Shown piece after piece: positions 1 to 8,387 of a stretch of DNA of 64,000 nucleotides. The translations under genes were made by a program, and so were the position numbers. Every line of letters starts with the position of its first letter. Positions within the stretch are counted from its first letter, which is position 1. The DNA is from Lachnospiraceae bacterium UBA1760 (GTDB taxonomy: Bacteria > Bacillota > Clostridia > Lachnospirales > Lachnospiraceae): contig DCHE01000013.1 of NCBI GenBank assembly GCA_002314775.1, positions 7,774-71,773 of the forward strand. Reading direction: 5' to 3'. Under the pieces are notes generated by a model. It searched no databases and was not told where the DNA came from. It worked only from the letters and a program-made list of their open reading frames with translations.

Positions 1-2
1 AG

Positions 3-1229
3 TCAAACTATGCGGTTCAGGGAATCTACACTGCGGAGGGAATGTCCGAGTGCCAGATGAATGAGGTGGGAAAGAAGCTCACTATGGACTTTGAGACTGC
101 CTATACAGACACATATTCGTTCTACTTAGGACACTGGCCTGCTCATATTAAGATATATGATATCAGTTTATTCTCGGCTGGAGTGAAGGTTAATATTCCT
201 TTTGATGTAGTTATGGCAGGGACCATGAATGAAGCGGTTTTAAATGCAGAGGTAAGAGATGGAGCACTTAACCTTGATGTAAATGAATTCTATCCTACAA
301 TCGAGTTTAATTACGATTCAAGTGTTGCGAAGACGGCAGTTAGTGATGCTTTAAACAGCAGACATATCAGATACTCAGTTTTACTCTGTATTCTTATTGA
401 TCTTGTTGTACTGTATATCATAAGGAATCTGAAGGTTATAAAGGAGCTTTACAGAAATCTCAGATATGACAGAAAGCTTATTCTTAGCCTTGCAAAGAAT
501 GATTTCAAGACAAAGTTTGCCGGTTCATATTTCGGTATTGTGTGGGCTATTGTTCAGCCACTCATAACCATCGTTGTGTACTGGTTTGTGTTCCAGGTTG
601 GACTTAGAACACAGAATATGAACAACTTCCCATTTGTACTCTGGCTTATGTGTGGTCTTGTTCCATGGTTTTATTTTTCGGATGCACTCGGTTCAGGAAC
701 CAATGCACTTACCGATTACAGCTACCTGGTTAAGAAGGTAGTATTCAAGATAGAGGTTCTTCCGATTGTGAAGATTTTATCGGCACTTATTGTCAATACC
801 TTCTTTATTGTGTTTATTATCTTCGTTCTTGCGTGCTATGGTTATACACCTGATATTTATACAATTCAGATTGTTTATTATGTAGTTTGTAATATTGCAC
901 TTGTTATGTCACTGACATATATTACCAGTGCTGTCATCATTTTCTTTAAGGATTTGGGACAGATTATCGGTATTATCCTTCAGATTGGTATATGGATTAC
1001 ACCAATTCTCTGGGATGCAAGTATTATCTCACAGAAGCTCGATACCATATTAAAGATTAATCCGGTTTACTACATTGTAAATGGATTTAGAGATGCTCTT
1101 CTTACAAAGCACTGGGTTCATGAGAACCTTGCGTGGACCTTTGTATTCTGGAGCATGGTTGTGCTTCTTTATATTTCAGGAAAGAAACTATTTACCAGGT
1201 TGCAGGTTCATTTTGCTGATGTACTTTAA
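3..1229 (+). CDS. Polysaccharide ABC exporter permease (Wzm-like) with N-terminal extension, 5' partial
   Basis: This is the membrane subunit of an ABC-2 type exporter that moves a lipid-linked surface polysaccharide across the membrane. The frame is open to the window edge, so the true start lies upstream; the first internal ATG is at 42. Counting from that ATG, residues about 1-105 form a soluble-looking region with no family I recognise. A membrane segment follows at about 108-128, and then a standard Wzm/TagG-type permease begins near residue 135 (LAKNDFKTKFAGSYFG, then five or six hydrophobic spans). Ordinary Wzm proteins are about 260 residues and lack the N-terminal part. The matching ATPase lies downstream at 2126-3403, with one sugar-modifying gene between. 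The permease call is firm; the role of the extension is unknown. Confidence 0.85.
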   Translation, partial: SNYAVQGIYTAEGMSECQMNEVGKKLTMDFETAYTDTYSFYLGHWPAHIKIYDISLFSAGVKVNIPFDVVMAGTMNEAVLNAEVRDGALNLDVNEFYPTIEFNYDSSVAKTAVSDALNSRHIRYSVLLCILIDLVVLYIIRNLKVIKELYRNLRYDRKLILSLAKNDFKTKFAGSYFGIVWAIVQPLITIVVYWFVFQVGLRTQNMNNFPFVLWLMCGLVPWFYFSDALGSGTNALTDYSYLVKKVVFKIEVLPIVKILSALIVNTFFIVFIIFVLACYGYTPDIYTIQIVYYVVCNIALVMSLTYITSAVIIFFKDLGQIIGIILQIGIWITPILWDASIISQKLDTILKINPVYYIVNGFRDALLTKHWVHENLAWTFVFWSMVVLLYISGKKLFTRLQVHFADVL

Positions 1230-1265
1230 TCAATGCAATTAATAATTAAAAATAGGAGGACAGAT

Positions 1266-2099
1266 ATGAAGGTTCTTGTTACAGGTGCTGCGGGATATAT
1301 TGGCAGACATGTAGTTGATAAGCTTATTGAAAGAGGCGTAGAGGTAATTGCCGCAGATATACGTTATGACGGAGTAAATGAAAAGGCAAAGAGAGCAGAC
1401 ATTAATATATTTGAGGATGATAAGGACATCTTTAAGAAGGCTGGAGAGCCAGATGTTCTTGTTCATATGGCATGGAGAAATGGCTTCGTTCACAATGATA
1501 TGAGCCATCTTGTTGACTTCCCTAAGCATTTTACATTCATTAAGAATATGGTTGAGGGTGGTCTTAAGCAGGTTGTAGTTATGGGTACAATGCATGAGGT
1601 TGGATATTACGAGGGCGCAATTGATGCAGATACTCCTTGTAATCCAAGGTCATATTACGGTGTGTCAAAGAATGCACTTAGACAGCTTACACTTATGCTT
1701 TGCCAGGATAAGGGAGTTACCTGCCAGTGGCTTAGAGCATATTATATCTTAGGAGATGATTTAAAGAGCAATTCTATCTTCTCTAAGATTACTCAGGCTG
1801 CAAATGATGGAAAGAAGGAGTTCCCATTTACAACAGGAGAGTGCAAATATGACTTTATCTCAGTTGATGATCTTGCTTACCAGATTGCCGCAACAGCTAC
1901 TCAGACTGAGGTTAGCGGAATAATTAACTGTTGTTCTGGAAAGCCTGTTGCTCTTGGAGAGAGAGTTGAGCAGTTTATAAAGGATAACAACTTTGATATC
2001 AAGCTTCAGTATGGAGTTTTCCCAAGCAGAGCATATGATTCACCTGCAGTATGGGGCGACAGTAGTAAGATTGAAGAGATAATTAAGATAAATCCTTAA
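1266..2099 (+). CDS. NAD-dependent epimerase/dehydratase (extended SDR family)
   Basis: A 277-residue extended short-chain dehydrogenase that probably modifies a nucleotide sugar for the surface polysaccharide. It opens with the dinucleotide-binding motif TGAAGYIGRH and has the catalytic YYGVSK (YxxxK) near residue 137. It resembles UDP-glucose 4-epimerase and related 4-keto-reductases but is shorter than typical GalE (about 330), so the substrate cannot be named. I start it at the ATG at 1266, not at 1233, because AGGAGGA at 1255-1261 is correctly placed for 1266 and the Rossmann strand begins at once. It sits 36 bases after the exporter permease and 26 before the exporter ATPase, so it is almost certainly in the same operon. 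Confidence 0.85.
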   Translation: MKVLVTGAAGYIGRHVVDKLIERGVEVIAADIRYDGVNEKAKRADINIFEDDKDIFKKAGEPDVLVHMAWRNGFVHNDMSHLVDFPKHFTFIKNMVEGGLKQVVVMGTMHEVGYYEGAIDADTPCNPRSYYGVSKNALRQLTLMLCQDKGVTCQWLRAYYILGDDLKSNSIFSKITQAANDGKKEFPFTTGECKYDFISVDDLAYQIAATATQTEVSGIINCCSGKPVALGERVEQFIKDNNFDIKLQYGVFPSRAYDSPAVWGDSSKIEEIIKINP

Positions 2100-2125
2100 T
2101 TTATTATTATGTTGGAGAATAAAAC

Positions 2126-3403
2126 ATGAGCGATATAGCTATAAGTGTAAATGATATAGTAAAGCTTTATAAATTATATGATAAGCCTAGCGACAGATTC
2201 AAGGAGGCGCTAGGTCTTACCAAACAAAAGAAATACAGGGAGCATTATGCTCTTAAGCATGTAAGCTTCCAGGTAAATAAGGGCGAGTGTGTCGGAATTA
2301 TCGGAACAAACGGTGCCGGTAAATCTACAATACTTAAGATTATCACAGGAGTACTTAACCCAACAGAGGGTAATATCCAGGTAAATGGAAAGATTTCCGC
2401 ATTGCTTGAGCTTGGAGCAGGCTTCAACCAGGAATATACTGGAATTGAGAATATCTATCTCAATGGTACAATGATGGGCTATTCCAATGAGGAGATTGAG
2501 AAGAGAATTCCAACAATTCTTGATTTTGCAGACATCGGTGACTTCGTTCACCAGCCGGTAAAGACTTATTCAAGTGGTATGTTCATAAGACTTGCATTTG
2601 CGGTTGCAATTAACATTGACCCTGAGATTCTCATTGTTGATGAGGCTCTTTCGGTAGGTGATGTTTTCTTCCAGGCAAAGTGTTACCACAAGTTCGAGGA
2701 GTTCAAAAATGCCGGCAAGACAATTCTTTTTGTAAGTCATGATCTTGGTAGTATTCAGAAGTACTGTGACAGGGCAGTTCTTTTAAATAAGGGTGAGAAG
2801 TTTGCAGAAGGAACTCCTAAGGATATAATCGATGTATATAAGCAGCTTCTTGTAAGCCACGCAGAAAACAGAGATATAAATGATGAGCAGCCAAAGGCTG
2901 AGGAGGAATCAATTGCTGAGGATTCAGTGGTTTGGAAGAACACTCTTATGCTCAATCCGAATGTACTTGATTACGGTGAGAAGGACGCAGAGATTATTGA
3001 TTTTGCCATAATCGATGCAGAAAACAGAATCACCAATAATATTCAGAAGAATACTATGTTCAAGATTAGAATGAAGGCCAAGTTCCACAAGGATATAAAC
3101 GAGCCGATTTTTGCATTTACGATTAAGGATTTGCAGGGTACAGACGTTACCGGAACTAATACCATGTACGAAAAGATTAATTTTGGAACAGTAGGTGCCG
3201 GTGAAATTAAGGTTGTTGAGTTTGAGCAGAATATGAATCTTCAGGGTAAGAATTATCTTTTATCCTTCGGATTAGTAGGATATCGTGACAGTGATTTCAC
3301 TGTTTACCACAGATTATATGATGCCTGCAATATTAACGTAATATCAGATAAAAATACTGTTGGATTCTATGATATGAATTCAGAGATTAAGGTGCTTCAG
3401 TAA
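2126..3403 (+). CDS. Polysaccharide ABC exporter ATPase with Wzt-type C-terminal domain
   Basis: The 425-residue ATPase partner of the permease at the window start. The nucleotide-binding domain covers residues about 1-245, with Walker A GTNGAGKST at 60-68, signature YSSGM at 148-152 and Walker B ILIVDEA ending in D172-E173. After a charged linker (about 245-265), residues about 270-425 form a beta-rich C-terminal domain of the Wzt_C type. In the E. coli O9a and Klebsiella O12 systems this domain binds the modified non-reducing end of the finished glycan and licenses export. TagH-type teichoic acid ATPases lack it. Its presence beside a methyltransferase and a kinase-like gene suggests that export here waits for a terminal cap. 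That coupling is inferred from the family and the neighbours. Confidence 0.9.
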   Translation: MSDIAISVNDIVKLYKLYDKPSDRFKEALGLTKQKKYREHYALKHVSFQVNKGECVGIIGTNGAGKSTILKIITGVLNPTEGNIQVNGKISALLELGAGFNQEYTGIENIYLNGTMMGYSNEEIEKRIPTILDFADIGDFVHQPVKTYSSGMFIRLAFAVAINIDPEILIVDEALSVGDVFFQAKCYHKFEEFKNAGKTILFVSHDLGSIQKYCDRAVLLNKGEKFAEGTPKDIIDVYKQLLVSHAENRDINDEQPKAEEESIAEDSVVWKNTLMLNPNVLDYGEKDAEIIDFAIIDAENRITNNIQKNTMFKIRMKAKFHKDINEPIFAFTIKDLQGTDVTGTNTMYEKINFGTVGAGEIKVVEFEQNMNLQGKNYLLSFGLVGYRDSDFTVYHRLYDACNINVISDKNTVGFYDMNSEIKVLQ

Positions 3404-3426
3404 GGAGGCATCCTGGAGGAAAGACA

Positions 3427-4389
3427 ATGAATGGTGAAAACAAGGAAAGCCGGGGAAACATAGATAATATGGATAATATAGATAATATAGATAGTATGGT
3501 AAAGATAAATTATGAATACTACAGTGGTTCAGACCTTTACTTAGACGGTTCAGAGGATACCCTGCTTGACATTGTTACAAATTATACTAAAGAAGAGTAT
3601 AGTAGTGTTATAGAGGAGAAGAAGGACTGGGCAATTCTCTATCATCTCTCTGAGGTGAGAGGGAATATTGTGAGTTTTCTCCCGATAACAAAGGAGGATG
3701 ACGTGCTTGAGATTGGAGCCGGATGCGGCGCAATCACAGGCACACTTGCTGATATGGCAAGGAGTGTTGACTGCATTGAGCTCTCTAAAAAGAGAAGTCT
3801 TGTCAATGCAGTTAGAAACAAAGAATATGACAATATCACTATAAATGTAGGCAATTTTCAGGATATAGAGCCTAACATTGAAAAAAAGTATGATTATATC
3901 ACACTTATCGGCGTACTTGAGTATGCTGCAAGCTACATAGCTGCAAAGGAGCCATATGTAGAATTTTTAAAGATAATTAAGAAGCATTTAAAGGAAGACG
4001 GAAAGCTGATTATCGCTATAGAGAATAAATATGGTCTCAAATACTTCGCAGGTTGCAGAGAGGATCATCTTGCAACCTTCTTTTCGGGTATAGAGGGTTA
4101 TATGAATTGTGATTCGGTAAGAACCTTCTCTAAAAATGGCCTTGAAAAGCTATCGAAGGACGCTGGCTATAAGGACATTGAATTCTATTATCCGTACCCT
4201 GATTATAAGCTGCCACTTGCGATTTACTCGGATGATTTTCTTCCGGAGGCGGGAGAGCTTAATGTAAATCTCAGAAATTTCGACAGTGACAGAATGCTCC
4301 TTTTTGATGAGAGCAATGCGTTTGACAATATTATTTCAGATGGAATGTTTGACTTTTTCTCCAATTCATTCCTTGTTTTGATTGGGTAA
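3427..4389 (+). CDS. SAM-dependent class I methyltransferase (WbdD-like methyltransferase half)
   Basis: A 320-residue methyltransferase with SAM motif I VLEIGAGCGAITG at residues 93-105, followed by an acidic strand end (DCIELS) and a post-motif IGVLEYA. The first 25 residues are a low-complexity N-I-D-N-M stretch that probably adds little. The gene ends in TAA at 4387-4389, and the kinase-like gene begins four codons later in the same reading frame. The order methyltransferase, kinase, coiled coil is that of E. coli WbdD, which caps the O9a chain with a methyl phosphate. I therefore read this as the methyltransferase half of a WbdD-like capping enzyme. It could instead methylate a sugar within the repeat unit. 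Confidence 0.8.
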   Translation: MNGENKESRGNIDNMDNIDNIDSMVKINYEYYSGSDLYLDGSEDTLLDIVTNYTKEEYSSVIEEKKDWAILYHLSEVRGNIVSFLPITKEDDVLEIGAGCGAITGTLADMARSVDCIELSKKRSLVNAVRNKEYDNITINVGNFQDIEPNIEKKYDYITLIGVLEYAASYIAAKEPYVEFLKIIKKHLKEDGKLIIAIENKYGLKYFAGCREDHLATFFSGIEGYMNCDSVRTFSKNGLEKLSKDAGYKDIEFYYPYPDYKLPLAIYSDDFLPEAGELNVNLRNFDSDRMLLFDESNAFDNIISDGMFDFFSNSFLVLIG

Positions 4390-4401
4390 GAGGTAGTAGC
4401 T

Positions 4402-6126
4402 ATGGAAAAAGTAATCTTTGCAAAGTATGTAAATGACAGAGGCGAAAAGTACAGACTTAGAACAGAAATTGTAAAGCATGAAGACGGTTCTAGAAGTGTA
4501 AGAAAGCTTCCATGCGGAAAATACGGCATGGACCGATTAAGATATATAGAGAAAACCTGCAGAGTACTCACAGAGGAGTTTTCTGGAAGCTTTTTAAAGA
4601 TTAATAAGGTTGAGCTTTCTTACGACAGACTAAATATTGATTATGTTGAAGGCAATTCCCTTGCATATGAGGTTGAAAAATGTGAGGAGCAAAATGATGT
4701 TAAGGCTTATGTGAACCTTGTCACAGGCTTTGCAGATGAGCTTAGGAGAATTGCAAGGGAGGATTTTACTGTTACTGATTCCTTCACTGAGGTATTTGGC
4801 GAGGTGCCAGCGGGCATTTCTGACAAAAGCTTTAAGGTGAGTGACATTGATCTTATCTTCAGCAATGTAATTGTAAAAGATGGAAAATATACAATAATAG
4901 ATTACGAGTGGACATATCATTTTTCAGTGCCACTTGGATATATTATGTACAGAATATATAAGTACTCTAAGAAGCCTAAGGAGGTATTCCTGGCTGATGA
5001 AGAATATAAGAGAATACTTGGAATAGATGATACACTTATACCGGTGTATGAGAGGATGGAGGAGTCTTTTCAGGCGAGCACAGTCAAGGGACACGCTCCT
5101 TTGTGGAGACTTTATGACACGATAGGAAAAGGTCTCTATAATCCTCAGGAGGAGATGCTTAAGTCGGCGGAGGAGCTTGAACTTAGGCGTATCCAGATAA
5201 AGAAGGGCTACGGCACAGAGAGGGAAGAGGAGAACGACTATATCTTCCCAATGCCAGATATAAATGGAGATATTACAATAGATATAAAGGTTGACTCTGA
5301 GATTAAATTCCTCCAGATAGCCCCGGCTTCTAGAAGGTGTAGTGTATACCTTAAGGAGTTTACCGGTTTTAACGGAGAGAGATATCAGGTAGACTGGGAT
5401 TCAAATGGAGTTAGTGCTGACAAAGAGCTGATAACCTTTGACACCACTAGTCCTCAGCTTTGGACCTATGATTTTAGAGAGGGAATAACCTCATTAAGAG
5501 TTGTTCTGAATATAGATTATCTTGGAAATACTAATACTGCTAAGTATGCAGAGCTTCAGAATATCGCTAAAATGAGCGAGAATAAGGACACGGAGATAAG
5601 TAGTCTTAAGGAGATGATGGACTCGTTATCTTTAGTTCTTTCTGAGACAAAGGATAAGCTTGCAAGTCTGGAAGAGGAAAGGGATGGTCTGGCTGAGCAG
5701 GCAAAGAATCTCTCAGAAATTTGTGAGGGACGACAAAATGAGATAAATCTGCTCAAGGCGTGCGTTTCCGATAAGGATAAAATGCTTGAAGATAAGGATA
5801 AAAAGCTTGAGGAAAAGATGCAATGGATATATCAGAGGGATGATGTAATAAGAGCGAAGATGAACGAGATTTCTCTTCATAAAAAGGAGAAAAAACGCAC
5901 TGACAAGATAAGCGAAGAAAATGCCAGAACGATAAATGAACTTGGAGAGAAAATTGATGGTATGAGCATAGAGCTTGACAGCTTGAAGGGAGAAATTGAG
6001 AGCTTATGTCAGAAGCTTGGAGAGACTGAACAGAAATACCAGGAACTTGCCAAGGAGCATGGCAGGGTTGTAAACTCAACCTGCTGGAAGATAACCAAAC
6101 CACTTAGAAAGATTAAGAGACACTAA
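4402..6126 (+). CDS. Kinase-fold protein with long C-terminal coiled coil (WbdD-like kinase and ruler half)
   Basis: A 574-residue protein in three parts. Residues about 1-230 have a protein-kinase/aminoglycoside-phosphotransferase style core: D150-x4-N155 fits the catalytic loop and D167 in IDYEW fits the metal-binding Asp of the DFG position. Residues about 280-385 are a beta-rich region of unknown role. Residues about 391-550 are a long heptad-rich coiled coil, followed by the tail NSTCWKITKPLR, a motif often seen at the ends of polysaccharide-cluster proteins. E. coli WbdD has kinase then coiled coil, and there the coil length sets chain length. No strong ribosome site precedes the ATG; AGAGG at 4391-4393 is modest. 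Translation after readthrough or coupling from the upstream gene is possible. Function is inferred. Confidence 0.72.
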   Translation: MEKVIFAKYVNDRGEKYRLRTEIVKHEDGSRSVRKLPCGKYGMDRLRYIEKTCRVLTEEFSGSFLKINKVELSYDRLNIDYVEGNSLAYEVEKCEEQNDVKAYVNLVTGFADELRRIAREDFTVTDSFTEVFGEVPAGISDKSFKVSDIDLIFSNVIVKDGKYTIIDYEWTYHFSVPLGYIMYRIYKYSKKPKEVFLADEEYKRILGIDDTLIPVYERMEESFQASTVKGHAPLWRLYDTIGKGLYNPQEEMLKSAEELELRRIQIKKGYGTEREEENDYIFPMPDINGDITIDIKVDSEIKFLQIAPASRRCSVYLKEFTGFNGERYQVDWDSNGVSADKELITFDTTSPQLWTYDFREGITSLRVVLNIDYLGNTNTAKYAELQNIAKMSENKDTEISSLKEMMDSLSLVLSETKDKLASLEEERDGLAEQAKNLSEICEGRQNEINLLKACVSDKDKMLEDKDKKLEEKMQWIYQRDDVIRAKMNEISLHKKEKKRTDKISEENARTINELGEKIDGMSIELDSLKGEIESLCQKLGETEQKYQELAKEHGRVVNSTCWKITKPLRKIKRH

Positions 6127-6146
6127 GCAAAATTTAGGAGGACCAG

Positions 6147-8387
6147 ATGAAGCTTGACACAAATGCTAAGCGATTACTAATATATTATTTCTATGACAAG
6201 GCTGGAAAGCTTGATAAATATGTATCTTACTATCTCAGAAGAATGAAGGAATATGTTTCTGATATTGTATTTGTCTTAAATGGCGAGCTTAATCAGGACG
6301 GAATAGATGAGATCGAGGATATTGGTGCAAGACTTATCGAAAAGCAATGCTTTGGATTTAACATGCTCGGCTATAAGGCAGCAGTTGATGATATTACAAT
6401 AGATGGACTTAAGGAATACGATGAGGTCATTTTTTCGGACTACTCTATTATGGGGCCAGTGTATCCACTTTCGGAAACCTTCGATAAGATGAATGATACA
6501 GATGTAGATTTCTGGGCTATGACAAAATATTTTTCGGCAAATGATGCTGATACTTCCTATGATTATATTCAGTCACATTTTATCGTCTACAGAAAATCAG
6601 TGACTGAGTCGGAGGCATTTTCAAACTATTGGGCTTCGATTGCTGAGGCTATAGATATGAGCTATGAATTGCGACTTACAAGAGATTTTGTAGCCGCTGG
6701 CTTTAAGTATGAGATGGCTGTATATCAGGATGACTTGAGGACTATTAGCTATCAGCCGGTAGTTGGATCGGCAACAAAGATGGTGAATGAGAGAAGATGT
6801 CCTTTAGTAAAAAGGCACGCATTTACTCAGGATTACTCAGTGGTTCTTGATGAGGGAATGGGAAATGAAGCCTATGAGCTTTATCAGTATATTGATAAGA
6901 AAACAGACTATGATGCAGATATGATTCTTGAGAATCTGCTGAGACTTGAGAATCAGGCAGATTTGAAGAAGAATCTTCAGTGGAATTACATTCTTCCGTC
7001 GGACATTGCAAAGTCTGAGCTGAAGATAAAAAAAGAGAGAATCGCGCTTGCTATGCACATTTACTTTGGTGATCTGATTGAAGAATGTGCAGGCTATGCC
7101 AAGAATATGCCGGATGGAACCGATATGTATATTACAGTCAATTCCGAGGCAAACAAAAAGAAGGCTGAGGAGGTATTCTCAAAGCTTAACTGTGGAAAGC
7201 TTGTTGTTAGAGTAGTTCCAAATATCGGAAGAGATGTTGCTCCTTATCTTGTTGAGTTTCGTGAGTTTTTGGATAATTATGACATTGTTTGTCATGCTCA
7301 TGACAAGAAGTCGGGTCAGACAAGACCGGGCTCAATTGGTACTGCATTTGCATACAAATGCTTTGAAAATATTCTCGGAACAAAGGAATATGTTCAAAAT
7401 ATTATTAACCTTTTTGCAGAGAATAAAAGGCTTGGATTTATCACACCACCTCCACCAAATCATGCAGAGTACTATATAATATTTGGTCTGGAGTGGGGAC
7501 TTAATTTTGCTAATACCAAGGAATTTGCAGAGAGTCTTGGAATCGATGTTCCTATGGACGAGAAGAAGGAGCCTATAGCAGGACTTGGTTCATTTTACTG
7601 GGCAAGAACAGATGCTATAAAGGCTGTATTCAAGAAGAAATGGACCTACGATGATTTTCCAAAGGAGCCACTTCCAATCGATGGAACTCTTCTTCATGCG
7701 ATTGAGAGAATATATTCATTTGCAGCACAGGCAAAGGGCTACTATCCAGGCTGGATAATGTCTGACAAGCTTGCTGATATGGAGGTAACAAACCTCAACC
7801 ATATGATTAGATCTGTGAATGATATTATTTTCTTTACGGGAAATGATGCAGGATCCTTCCACGAAACCAAAAAGAATCTTAGAGCGTCTTATAACAGACT
7901 GAAAAAATATGAGGGGCATTTTGATGGCGCGGGTCAGTCAAAGCTCTTCTTTGAAAATGGCCCTTGGGAGATATCTCGTAATTTCTTCCTCGATATTCCT
8001 ATTATTAGCGCAGGAACTAGCATTGAGGAGGATGGCACGGAAAAGGTAATTGCAAGCTACAATATTGATTTGCCATACGGGTTTTCGATGCTTAAGTTTG
8101 ATTATGAGATGAGACCTGAAGGAAAATTCAAGCTGTACAGCATGGCTATAAGAATAGTGGATGAAGATGGCAAGGCGACAGTGCTTGAGCTTTTTGATAA
8201 AGTATCAACAAATGGAATCGTGATGGATGACGGAATACAGTTTCTAATCGATAATCCTAGAGTCAGCTTTGAACTTAAGGATTACATTAGTGTTAAGAAT
8301 ATGACGGTTATGGCTTGTTTCTCAGAGGGAATAAATAACAAGGCACTGGAGTTTATTACAAGAAAGCTTACGGATGAAGAAGAATAA
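6147..8387 (+). CDS. Rhamnan synthesis protein F-like glycosyltransferase
   Basis: A 746-residue cytoplasmic protein of the RgpF family, which in streptococci takes part in making the rhamnose-glucose wall polysaccharide. Residues about 8-260 resemble the family's N-terminal half (FSDYSIMGPVYPL, DFWAMTKYF). Residues about 290-560 carry the recognisable RgpF core, with NIGRDVAPYL, AHDKKS and LGSFYWARTDA. The last 130 residues form an extra beta-rich domain of unknown role, making it longer than streptococcal RgpF (about 580). A clear AGGAGGA site precedes the start. Its 3' end overlaps the next gene by 14 bases. A rhamnose-containing product is plausible, because rfbB for dTDP-rhamnose lies at 20878-21963, but rfbA, rfbC and rfbD are not in this window. 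Confidence 0.83.
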   Translation: MKLDTNAKRLLIYYFYDKAGKLDKYVSYYLRRMKEYVSDIVFVLNGELNQDGIDEIEDIGARLIEKQCFGFNMLGYKAAVDDITIDGLKEYDEVIFSDYSIMGPVYPLSETFDKMNDTDVDFWAMTKYFSANDADTSYDYIQSHFIVYRKSVTESEAFSNYWASIAEAIDMSYELRLTRDFVAAGFKYEMAVYQDDLRTISYQPVVGSATKMVNERRCPLVKRHAFTQDYSVVLDEGMGNEAYELYQYIDKKTDYDADMILENLLRLENQADLKKNLQWNYILPSDIAKSELKIKKERIALAMHIYFGDLIEECAGYAKNMPDGTDMYITVNSEANKKKAEEVFSKLNCGKLVVRVVPNIGRDVAPYLVEFREFLDNYDIVCHAHDKKSGQTRPGSIGTAFAYKCFENILGTKEYVQNIINLFAENKRLGFITPPPPNHAEYYIIFGLEWGLNFANTKEFAESLGIDVPMDEKKEPIAGLGSFYWARTDAIKAVFKKKWTYDDFPKEPLPIDGTLLHAIERIYSFAAQAKGYYPGWIMSDKLADMEVTNLNHMIRSVNDIIFFTGNDAGSFHETKKNLRASYNRLKKYEGHFDGAGQSKLFFENGPWEISRNFFLDIPIISAGTSIEEDGTEKVIASYNIDLPYGFSMLKFDYEMRPEGKFKLYSMAIRIVDEDGKATVLELFDKVSTNGIVMDDGIQFLIDNPRVSFELKDYISVKNMTVMACFSEGINNKALEFITRKLTDEEE

